57,137 nucleotides of DNA. Origin: a virus. The position numbers and the translations under genes were made by a program. Location: positions 1 through 57,137 of the IMG/VR virus record IMGVR_UViG_3300044718_000101. The stretch is one strand, 5' to 3'. Under the pieces are notes generated by a model. The model made no database searches and was not told the DNA's origin. It was given only the letters and a program-made list of their open reading frames with translations. Of this stretch, positions 51,210 to 57,137 are shown one piece after another (position 1 is the stretch's first letter; each line of letters begins with the position of its first letter).

Positions 51210-51400
51210 CCCAAGAAGAATACGAAGCCATTCCTCTGGTGCCCTGCGTGTCGTGCGGGAGCCCAACAAAGCACAGAGAAACAACGCGATATGGGAACAG
51301 CGAATATGCGGAGTGCCAGGGTTGCTTCAATGAACGCTCTGGGATGATTAAGCAGTTTGTAATCGCCGAATCCACGGACGACGACGGAAGGGTGGCATGA
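51206..51400 (+). CDS. Small zinc-ribbon protein
   Basis: 64 aa, ATGA-coupled. PCVSCGSP and ECQGCFNE form a CxxC...CxxC ribbon. No further domain. Overlaps the following ATG. Confidence 0.55.
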   Translation: MTQEEYEAIPLVPCVSCGSPTKHRETTRYGNSEYAECQGCFNERSGMIKQFVIAESTDDDGRVA

Positions 51401-51678
51401 GCAAGCTACTCCACGCCGAATCCTACGACTATCACCGCTTCACCGAAAGGCTGAGGTCTGGTGCCGTCGTCACGTGGGAATTTTATGGGACTCACCTACC
51501 GAACGACAATGGCGAAGCTCTAATCATCCGCCACTGTCCGCCAGAGCATGCAGAACCTCATTCATTTGAGATAACCGGCCTGGACGGTTGCTCACTGGTG
51601 GACCACGGCTACGCATGCCGCGCGATTGAAGACTGGAAGGCCCGAATCACCAAAGAAGCGAGGAGGAAAGCATCGTGA
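51397..51678 (+). CDS. Small protein of unknown function
   Basis: 93 aa, ATGA-coupled. Mixed alpha/beta with HRFTERLRSGAVVTWEFYG and a C-terminal basic helix (DWKARITKEARRK). No family recognised. Confidence 0.5.
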   Translation: MSKLLHAESYDYHRFTERLRSGAVVTWEFYGTHLPNDNGEALIIRHCPPEHAEPHSFEITGLDGCSLVDHGYACRAIEDWKARITKEARRKAS

Positions 51679-52100
51679 ACGCCGAAATCCTACGACAGGG
51701 CGCTGAAGCGGTCATCGTTGTTGCATGCGCTGAATGCAGGACCACCATTTCTATACAGTGTGAAGACCCCGACGAGTTTACGGTCGAACTACGCTCTAGG
51801 CTCAATCGGAGGCTCGTTCGCGCCGGTTGGACTGAATATTACGACGAAGCTTATTGCCCCAGGTGCCAAAAGCAGTTCAGCTACCAAAGAAAGTTAGAAT
51901 GCCCCCTGTTTAGCTTCTGTAGCAACAAGGCTTGCTTCGGCGATGTCTGCAGCGAACGCGCCAAAGACGAGGACAACCGCAAGCTAGGCGAAAAGAACCG
52001 GGAAATCAGGTTCACAAAGCGCATGGAGAGACTGAAGACCGCGCTATCGTCACCGGTCCAGCGAGTGGAGCCGGTACAGGTTGTGGAGGTTAGGGTTTGA
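51675..52100 (+). CDS. Zinc-ribbon protein with basic C-terminal helix
   Basis: 141 aa from GTG, coupled to the upstream stop. ACAECRTT and YCPRCQKQF make a ribbon; a second Cys group follows in FCSNKACFGDVC. Charged helix and Val-rich end. Likely nucleic-acid binding. Confidence 0.5.
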   Translation: MNAEILRQGAEAVIVVACAECRTTISIQCEDPDEFTVELRSRLNRRLVRAGWTEYYDEAYCPRCQKQFSYQRKLECPLFSFCSNKACFGDVCSERAKDEDNRKLGEKNREIRFTKRMERLKTALSSPVQRVEPVQVVEVRV

Positions 52101-52645
52101 GCGCAGCGCCGAGCATCCAGCACTTGCCACTAATCGATATGCCGATATGTGGCTTCTATCCCATCACAAACGATCACGCGAACGAGCTGCTAGTAAAGTG
52201 GAAACACAAGCTAGGTCCATGCAACAGACCGTTCCGCATGGAGGTCTTCGCGCTAGTCGTGAATGATGAACCGGTCTCGGTCGCAATCAGCGCAAGCATC
52301 GTTCATGGCCCCGTCTACGGCTATCAAGTCCACGAGGTCCTAGAACTTGCCAGGCTTGCTTCATCCAACGGCTGGGCGAACCGTGTAATGCTCCGGGTTT
52401 GGCGGGAATGCCTAGCGCCGACTTATAAATCATGGAAGCCGAAGGCCGTTGTTTCCTACTCGCATAACGCTTTGCACTCAGGAGATATCTACCGCTTCGA
52501 CGGCTGGAAGAAGGTCAAAGACGATTGCGGAACAGACGGTAAAGGCGGCAACTGGGGAAGGCGAGGCGAGGGATACGAGAACGTTGCGCTTCACGGCAAG
52601 AAGTCGCTTTGGGTTTATGAGTACCCGCAGGAGGTTAGGGTTTGA
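52097..52645 (+). CDS. GNAT-fold protein, possibly Mom-like
   Basis: 182 aa from TTG 52097 (TTGA overlap). Central FALVVNDEPVSVAISASIV, LELARLASSNGWANRVMLR and AVVSYSHNALHSGDIYRFDG (then WKKV) match the GNAT pattern seen in phage XF1762-like and Mom-type proteins, where a strand-helix pair and the final GxxYxxxGW are typical. In Mu, Mom modifies adenine. Here the neighbours (methyltransferases, PP-loop protein) make DNA modification plausible. Confidence 0.6.
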   Translation: MSAAPSIQHLPLIDMPICGFYPITNDHANELLVKWKHKLGPCNRPFRMEVFALVVNDEPVSVAISASIVHGPVYGYQVHEVLELARLASSNGWANRVMLRVWRECLAPTYKSWKPKAVVSYSHNALHSGDIYRFDGWKKVKDDCGTDGKGGNWGRRGEGYENVALHGKKSLWVYEYPQEVRV

Positions 52646-53418
52646 AAATCATCAGCCTCGGCGCGGGCGTTCAGTCGTCCGCGATGCTCTTGATGGCATT
52701 AGAGGGAAGGTTTGGAGATAAGCCGGATTGCGCCATATTTGCAGATGCTCAGTGGGAACCGAAGGCAGTCTATGAGTGGCTTAGACGACTTGAGGCCGAA
52801 GTCTCGCCCTTTCCGATCTACCGTGTGACGAACGGCAACATCCGCGAGAAGGCCCGCTACGACACATCGGGTACTCGGTTCATCGTCATCCCAACGTTTG
52901 TAAAGAACGAATCAGGCGGGACCGGAATGTCTCCAAGGCAGTGCACCAAGGAGTTCAAGATCATTCCTATTCAAAGGAAGGTTCGGCAACTGGTAGGGCC
53001 GAAAGGCAGAGCACAATCCTGGATCGGCATAAGCACCGATGAAGCGATGCGGATGAAGCCGTCGCATCTCAAATGGTTGGTGAATCGCTGGCCCTTGATT
53101 GAAGCGAATCTGAGCCGCTACGACTGTGAGCAATACCTCCTGAAGCGGATGGGCGACGTCGCTCCAAAGTCGAGTTGCATTGGGTGCCCGTTCCACGGAG
53201 ACGATCACTGGCAGAGGATGAAATCCCAAGAGCCTGCCGAGTTCGCCGATGCTTGCGAGTTCGATAAGCAGATCCGCACTTTTCCGAACATGCGAGGCGA
53301 GAAGTTTCTACACCGTTCGTGCCGCCCGTTAGACCAGATCGAGTTCCTTCACGAAAAGCAGGGCCGCATGTTTCGTGACGCGTTCGGCAACGAGTGCGAA
53401 GGATTGTGCGGAGTATGA
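52642..53418 (+). CDS. PP-loop ATPase, PAPS-reductase-like, with Cys cluster
   Basis: 258 aa, coupled to the GNAT gene. PP-loop SLGAGVQSS at 5-13 binds ATP in this superfamily, followed by FADAQWEP. Cys residues C101 (RQCTKEFK), C179 and C182 (SSCIGCPFHGDDHW), C227 and C252/C256 could hold an Fe-S cluster, as in DndC-like and thiolation enzymes. Not a canonical sulfate-assimilation reductase. A nucleotide or base-modifying role is inferred. Confidence 0.75.
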   Translation: MKIISLGAGVQSSAMLLMALEGRFGDKPDCAIFADAQWEPKAVYEWLRRLEAEVSPFPIYRVTNGNIREKARYDTSGTRFIVIPTFVKNESGGTGMSPRQCTKEFKIIPIQRKVRQLVGPKGRAQSWIGISTDEAMRMKPSHLKWLVNRWPLIEANLSRYDCEQYLLKRMGDVAPKSSCIGCPFHGDDHWQRMKSQEPAEFADACEFDKQIRTFPNMRGEKFLHRSCRPLDQIEFLHEKQGRMFRDAFGNECEGLCGV

Positions 53419-53963
53419 CCCCCACCGAAACGCAGAGAGCCGTCTTCTCAGACTGCCGCACCTACCGCTACGAACTGTGGCGGGTCTGGGATGAAAGCCT
53501 CCCCTACGTCGCATTCATCGGCCTAAACCCAAGCACCGCAGACGAAACCAAAGATGACCCCACGATCCGCAAGTGCCGCCACTTCGCCAAGGCCTGGGGC
53601 TACGGCGGGTTCGTCATGCTCAACCTATTCCCGTTTCGCGCAACCGATCCGCGAGAGCTGAAGAAGGCAAAGCAACCTTATGGAGAACTGTATATGCCTA
53701 GGGGTGGTGTCTATTGGTGGAGCAACACTAAGCGCATTGTAGAGCACGTAAGAGCGTCGGGCCTCATCGTAGCCGCATGGGGCGTTGATGGCGCGCACAG
53801 AAACAAGGCTTGGAATCTAATGAACTTCTTGACTCAGCATAGTATGGGTCCACGCATCCACTGCCTAGGCACCAACAATGACGGCTCGCCAAAGCACCCG
53901 CTGTACCTAGCGAACGAGACAAAGCCCGTCCCCTATGGTGAGGCTTGGAGGAAAGGGGCGTGA
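53415..53963 (+). CDS. DUF1643 protein
   Basis: 182 aa from ATG 53415 (ATGA overlap). Family hallmark GLNPSTADETKDDPTIRKC followed by FAKAWGYGGFVMLNLFPFRA and a conserved C-terminal KHPLYL. The alpha/beta fold resembles uracil-DNA-glycosylase-like or nucleotide-binding folds; activity not established. Often found beside PP-loop proteins in phages, as here. Confidence 0.85.
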   Translation: MTPTETQRAVFSDCRTYRYELWRVWDESLPYVAFIGLNPSTADETKDDPTIRKCRHFAKAWGYGGFVMLNLFPFRATDPRELKKAKQPYGELYMPRGGVYWWSNTKRIVEHVRASGLIVAAWGVDGAHRNKAWNLMNFLTQHSMGPRIHCLGTNNDGSPKHPLYLANETKPVPYGEAWRKGA

Positions 53964-54145
53964 TTGAACTCACTATTTGCGCCATATACGCAACCATCGG
54001 AGCCTTCCTGTACGGTCGATACGGCCCCTCGACAGACGAAGTTCCCGACAACGACGAAGGGAAAGTTCTGATGTTCTACCTATTCTGCTGGCCCATCATC
54101 ATGGCTTATGCCGTCGGGATGATGTTCAGAGGGAAACGAGGCTAG
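53960..54145 (+). CDS. Two-pass membrane protein (61 aa)
   Basis: GTG 53960 overlaps the preceding stop (GTGA). Helix 1 LTICAIYATIGAFLYG, an acidic loop, helix 2 MFYLFCWPIIMAYAVGMMF, basic end. Function unknown. Confidence 0.5.
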   Translation: MIELTICAIYATIGAFLYGRYGPSTDEVPDNDEGKVLMFYLFCWPIIMAYAVGMMFRGKRG

Positions 54146-54149
54146 AACC

Positions 54150-54506
54150 ATGCAATCCAGGCGCTACACCGATATGGAGCTACTAGCCAAAGCAGTCCTA
54201 GAACTGGCAGTATCGCAGCGACTTCCCGCGGCAACCTCTTTGAGCAGGCAGGACGCCATAAGACATATCGGCTGCTCAGAGCGTGCCTTCAAACATTACG
54301 AAGCAAAGGGCTATATTAAAGAGCTTGAGGGCGGCATATTCTCGGTCGAGCATTTGGACGGGCTAGTCGAGAAACTGAAAAAAGACTCTGAAAAGGTGAT
54401 AGATTTAACAAATGGCCAGATGGCACAAAGCGAGCAGCAGGTACATAGCGGAAAAACGAATCACACTCCCAAACGGGGAGAAGTTGCGTCCGTGCTGCTA
54501 CGGTGA
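54150..54506 (+). CDS. HTH protein next to integrase, excisionase candidate
   Basis: 118 aa. HTH-like DAIRHIGCSERAFKHYEAKG (about 35-54) with a wing (YIKELEGGIFSVEHLD) then a charged helix; the last ~30 residues overlap the integrase frame. MerR-like small HTHs immediately upstream of integrase are frequently recombination directionality factors. Inferred only. Confidence 0.5.
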   Translation: MQSRRYTDMELLAKAVLELAVSQRLPAATSLSRQDAIRHIGCSERAFKHYEAKGYIKELEGGIFSVEHLDGLVEKLKKDSEKVIDLTNGQMAQSEQQVHSGKTNHTPKRGEVASVLLR

Positions 54507-55695
54507 AACCGCAGAAGAAGCCGACCAGCTTCTAGCCGATCACATCGAATCAATCTTCAGGCCTTTTAACGAATACGCCTTCGGAAGCTACGCCGCCCGG
54601 GCCTACATCCCGCTGCATGAAAACGACAGTTTCAAGAACCGAGAGCAAATCGCATGGGCCCTCGACACCCATATCCTTCCCGACTGGGGTTCACGCGATA
54701 TCAGGACCATCGAACGGACCGAGCTCCAACGCTGGGTTAATCGCAAACTAGACGCCGGACGTATCGGCGGAGGCACCCTCTCAAAAGGGAGTGTCACGCA
54801 CCTCAGAAAGGTGATAAGCGCCATCATGGATCTCGCTGAAGAAGATGGCATCATCGACAAAAACCCGGTCCGCAAAGTCAAGGTCATCACCCCCAAGCAA
54901 ACATCATCCCTAATCGCTGGGCCTGTTGCACAAAAGGAAGTCACCTACACGTCGGAGCAGCTTGTCAGGTACCTCGACTTCGCGCTAAGGCAAGAAAAGA
55001 TGATGGGGCTTATGATGGCGCCTATTATCTTCATGGAAGGATGGTGCGGACTTCGAAGGGGGGAAGCCCTAGGAACAAGAAGGCCGTTCATCACCAAAGA
55101 CAACGTGATTCAAGTCTTCTGGCAAGCTCAAAAACAAAAGCGGCCGTGGCCAGAAAAGAAACCGATCGGAAAGCGAAAGAAGAAACCCATCTGGGAATAC
55201 TTCATCGATATTATCGAGGTCAAGAGCACTGCAGGCCGGCGAACGATCCCACTCCCAGAGATCGGGGCAAGGATGCTAAGAGCCGTCGACTGGTGGGCGG
55301 CAAACGTAGAGTCTGACTCGGTGCTATTCTGCCCAAACTCCACCGGAGGCCTCCAAGACCCAGACAACGTAAACCGCGCACTGGAATCGCTAACGCAGCG
55401 CTATAACGACTCGCTAGAGTTCAACAACTCCCTTAGCGAAGCCGAGAGGGAAGAACTAAGGCTCCCAAAGATCGGAACGCACGGCCTAAGACGCAGTTTC
55501 GCCACCAACCTCGCCGAACTGGGATGCCCCGAAGAATTCCGGAATGCGCTACTTGGCCACGGCAAAAAGAACATGGCCCAGGAATACAACAAGATCCGCG
55601 AACTAACAAAGCTCAAATGGCTGGAAGCGCTTCACGAACCATTGAAGGTGCTTGTGGCAAGCGACTCGAAACCAAACGTCGCGAAAGCCGAGTAG
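54412..55695 (+). CDS. int: Tyrosine-recombinase integrase
   Basis: 427 aa. N-terminal arm-binding part, core-binding region at about 60-150, catalytic domain from about 185. Catalytic set: R in GLRRGEAL, HGLR in THGLRRSFAT, LGHGKKN and the nucleophile in AQEYNK. A charged insertion KKPIGKRKKK lies between the first Arg and the HxxR box. Ends 92 bp from the 3' end of tRNA-Ala. Integrates and, with a directionality factor, excises the prophage. Confidence 0.92.
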   Translation: MARWHKASSRYIAEKRITLPNGEKLRPCCYGETAEEADQLLADHIESIFRPFNEYAFGSYAARAYIPLHENDSFKNREQIAWALDTHILPDWGSRDIRTIERTELQRWVNRKLDAGRIGGGTLSKGSVTHLRKVISAIMDLAEEDGIIDKNPVRKVKVITPKQTSSLIAGPVAQKEVTYTSEQLVRYLDFALRQEKMMGLMMAPIIFMEGWCGLRRGEALGTRRPFITKDNVIQVFWQAQKQKRPWPEKKPIGKRKKKPIWEYFIDIIEVKSTAGRRTIPLPEIGARMLRAVDWWAANVESDSVLFCPNSTGGLQDPDNVNRALESLTQRYNDSLEFNNSLSEAEREELRLPKIGTHGLRRSFATNLAELGCPEEFRNALLGHGKKNMAQEYNKIRELTKLKWLEALHEPLKVLVASDSKPNVAKAE

Positions 55696-55705
55696 TAGAC
55701 GCTCA

Positions 55706-55724
55706 ACCGCCGTTCAATGGCGGT
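55706..55724. other. Hairpin downstream of integrase
   Basis: Stem ACCGCC/GGCGGT with a 7-nt loop, no U-tract on either side. Its minus-strand core CCGCCATTG resembles the terminator hairpins at 4299 and 22262. Could be a transcription stop or part of the attachment arm. Confidence 0.4.
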
Positions 55725-55782
55725 AACACTCCAGGGAGTAAACGGGCTTTCAAGCCAAAAAGGCCTGGTTTTGAACCTAAAT

Positions 55783-55805
55783 AAAGTGGTGGAGACAACG
55801 GGGCT
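55783..55805. other. Likely attachment-site core at the tRNA-Ala 3' end
   Basis: The 3' end of the tRNA points toward the integrase, the usual geometry for tRNA-targeting prophages. The reciprocal copy was not found in this window, so core limits are a guess. Confidence 0.45.
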
Positions 55806-55862
55806 CGAACCCGTGACCTCCTGCATGCCATGCAGGCGCTCTCCCAGCTGAGCTATATCCCC
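55787..55862 (-). tRNA. tRNA-Ala(GGC)
   Basis: 76 nt including encoded CCA. Acceptor GGGGATA, D-arm GCTCAGCTGGGAGAGC, anticodon stem CCTGC/GCAGG with loop ATGGCAT (anticodon GGC), T-arm GGGTTCGAGCCCC. A full cloverleaf, so the gene stays functional after integration. Confidence 0.95.
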
Positions 55863-55877
55863 ACTGATCGCGAGGTA

Positions 55878-56147
55878 ATTATACACGTAGCCATCGCTTA
55901 TTTCCTTTATGTCTTGCGAAGCGAGAAAACAGGTCGCTTTTACGTGGGTTCGACGGCGAACCTAACAGACAGGCTCTTGAGACACAACTCTGGCCGAAGC
56001 CTATCAACAAAGGGCGGGATTCCATGGACGCTTTGCTACGAAGAGGAATATGCGACGCGCTCCGAAGCCGTCGTCCGTGAGCTCGAGATCAAGAAATGGA
56101 AAAGCTCAAAGATGATTGAGGACCTTTCTGGGAGAGCGTCCCGATGA
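55878..56147 (+). CDS. GIY-YIG endonuclease-like protein diverging from tRNA-Ala
   Basis: About 89 aa if started at ATT 55878; the only upstream ATG (55830) lies in the antisense of the tRNA. YFLYVLRSEKTGRFYVGST holds the GIY (YVL) and YIG (YVG) elements, then LTDRLLRHN (Arg) and a catalytic Glu in the RSEAVVRELEIKKWKS helix, matching small YhbQ-like nucleases. Its last codons (SGRASR) are encoded by a D-arm-like sequence, part of a tRNA-like remnant. Host-flank gene, not phage. Confidence 0.7.
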   Translation: MIHVAIAYFLYVLRSEKTGRFYVGSTANLTDRLLRHNSGRSLSTKGGIPWTLCYEEEYATRSEAVVRELEIKKWKSSKMIEDLSGRASR

Positions 56148-56207
56148 ATCGGGAAGGTCACGGGGCAGTTTATCCCGACTTGTCGGGAAGCCCCGTTGTC
56201 TCCACCA
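56128..56207 (+). repeat. tRNA-Ala-like remnant, copy 1
   Basis: CTGGGAGAGCG at 56128-56138 equals the tRNA D-arm. A TCCCGATGAATCGGGA hairpin stands where the anticodon arm would be, then AGGTCACGGG as in the tRNA, a 24-nt insert with its own hairpin in the T-arm, and a 23-nt exact match to the tRNA 3' end (56189-56211 against 55783-55805, inverted). Confidence 0.75.
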
Positions 56208-56212
56208 CTTTT

Positions 56213-56290
56213 TGAGAAACGTCCCGGTGATTCGGGAAGGTCAGGGGGCAGCTTGTGCCGATTTATCAGGGAGCCCGATTGTCTCCACCA
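56213..56290 (+). repeat. tRNA-Ala-like remnant, copy 2 (degenerate)
   Basis: Tandem to copy 1: TGAGAAACGTCCCGGTGA, TTCGGGAAGGTCAGGGGGC, and TTGTCTCCACCACT at the end, with more mismatches. A further decayed start (CGAGAGCATCACCGAGG) follows. Confidence 0.65.
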
Positions 56291-56303
56291 CTATTCGAGA
56301 GCA

Positions 56304-57137
56304 TCACCGAGGTGGCTGTAGCGACAGCCTTGGAATCTTAACCCAAGTGTAAGGTCGGGTCTGGAGTTCTATACGCGACAGATTCCTTCCTGATGTGAAA
56401 AGCCCGAGGGTAGAGCATCCATCTCCATACGAGTTCCAGAGCTTTCCATCCTTGTCGTAGCCCACGAAACGAAAGGCTTCACGCTCGGTCATGTCCAAAA
56501 GCCGCTTCGGGATAGTGACTCGGAATTGACCGTATCTGATCTCAGCGGTAGGTTCAGAATCAGTCAAAACGTAGTGACTCTTTGTTGCCTGGGCCTTATA
56601 AACGCAACGCGCCTGCCAGGGGCCTTGCGAGTAACCGAAATATAAGTCCGCAAACCGGACAGTAGGTGCCGTCCTCGCCATCCCTGTCACAAGGGTCGAA
56701 TAGGTCCTGTTGTTTTCATTTTCGTTGATCTCATCGGAGAGGCCGCTGTTTTCCAGCATTGGAATCTCCGCGAAGCGGACCGTCTCGCTCGGATATGACT
56801 CCATCTTGTAGAACTGCCGGTATCGGAAGCCATCCACCTGGATACTGAACTCGCGGTTCGCGTTACCATGGAAACGGCCTTGGTCAACTCTTGACTTGTG
56901 GGTTCGCTTTCCATTTGCCGTCCAAGTACGGCCAGTCTTAACATCTTCAACCAGCACCGTAAGGACTAACCCGTTCCCGATCGAACTATGCAAACCGGAT
57001 ACAGTTAGGCTGGACTGTGGCACAGGCATGAGAGGGTGCAACGCCTGCCCTCGCGCTACGGCTAACACAGTTGCAAACAGCCCTCCAACTGCGATTAAGG
57101 CTCTGGCCTGAATCTCGATCCCTAGGGGTCTACTCAT
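56304..57137 (-). CDS. Exported host protein of unknown function
   Basis: 277 aa, ATG at the last base so upstream context is unseen. Hydrophobic N-terminal segment (ALIAVGGLFATVLAVARGQA) suggests a signal peptide. Remainder is beta-rich (NGLVLTVLVEDVKTG; RYGQFRVTIPKRLLD). No family recognised. Convergent with the GIY-YIG gene across the tRNA-like remnants. Confidence 0.6.
   Translation of the reverse strand: MSRPLGIEIQARALIAVGGLFATVLAVARGQALHPLMPVPQSSLTVSGLHSSIGNGLVLTVLVEDVKTGRTWTANGKRTHKSRVDQGRFHGNANREFSIQVDGFRYRQFYKMESYPSETVRFAEIPMLENSGLSDEINENENNRTYSTLVTGMARTAPTVRFADLYFGYSQGPWQARCVYKAQATKSHYVLTDSEPTAEIRYGQFRVTIPKRLLDMTEREAFRFVGYDKDGKLWNSYGDGCSTLGLFTSGRNLSRIELQTRPYTWVKIPRLSLQPPR

Noticed and set aside
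29474-55780. 13-bp identity GGTTTTGAACCTA near 29475 and 55768 as an att pair
   Set aside because: Dozens of 13-bp matches are expected by chance in 57 kb, and 29.5 kb lies inside the prophage.

Overview
The window is almost entirely one integrated temperate phage of the long, non-contractile tail type (siphovirus, HK97-fold capsid). A short host flank lies at its right end. The host cannot be named from sequence alone. GC looks moderately high, most genes have Shine-Dalgarno sites, and a lipobox lipoprotein, a Sec-type signal peptide and an envelope acyltransferase point to a bacterium, probably diderm. The integrase gene ends about 90 bp from the 3' end of a host tRNA-Ala(GGC), which is the likely attachment site. 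The partner attachment site was not found and probably lies beyond the left edge.

Left arm, minus strand (1.5-26.1 kb): virion genes in canonical order when read leftward: small and large terminase, portal, S49-type prohead protease, HK97 major capsid, decoration-like proteins, head-tail connectors, tail tube, a tail chaperone with a lambda-like -1 frameshift site, tape measure, and large tail-tip and fibre proteins. Two or three plus-strand genes at the far left (envelope acyltransferase, zinc-ribbon membrane protein, small anchored protein) look like lysogenic-conversion cargo. Lysis cassette, minus strand (26.5-29.6 kb): several very small membrane proteins, an L,D-transpeptidase-like enzyme with an EF-hand, and a phospholipase D-like protein, preceded by a strongly structured leader.

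Early operon, minus strand (29.6-40.04 kb), read leftward from a near-consensus promoter: HTH regulator, KTSC protein, SMC/Rad50-like ATPase, RecT annealing protein, metallo-beta-lactamase-fold protein, DUF5131 protein, a nuclease-like protein, a replication initiator carrying about 21-bp iterons inside its own gene (candidate origin), a helicase-loader-like protein and ParB. A LexA/CI-like repressor faces this operon across a compact divergent control region. A short operator-like element recurs at the promoter of the rightward operon.

Right arm, plus strand (41.3-55.7 kb): many small translationally coupled genes with HTH, SWIM or zinc-ribbon motifs; a helicase-DNA methyltransferase fusion with an unknown 501-aa partner; a cytosine-5 methyltransferase broken by a frameshift and carrying eight internal repeats; a GNAT (possibly Mom-like) protein, a PP-loop/PAPS-reductase-like protein and a DUF1643 protein, which together could be a DNA-modification or restriction-evasion island; then an excisionase candidate and the integrase. 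Host flank (55.8-57.1 kb): tRNA-Ala, a GIY-YIG endonuclease gene diverging from it, two inverted tRNA-like remnants downstream of that gene, and an exported host protein. The least ordinary signals are the GIY-YIG/tRNA-mimic arrangement, the initiator-internal iterons, the two long homopolymer tracts inside coding starts, and the modification island.
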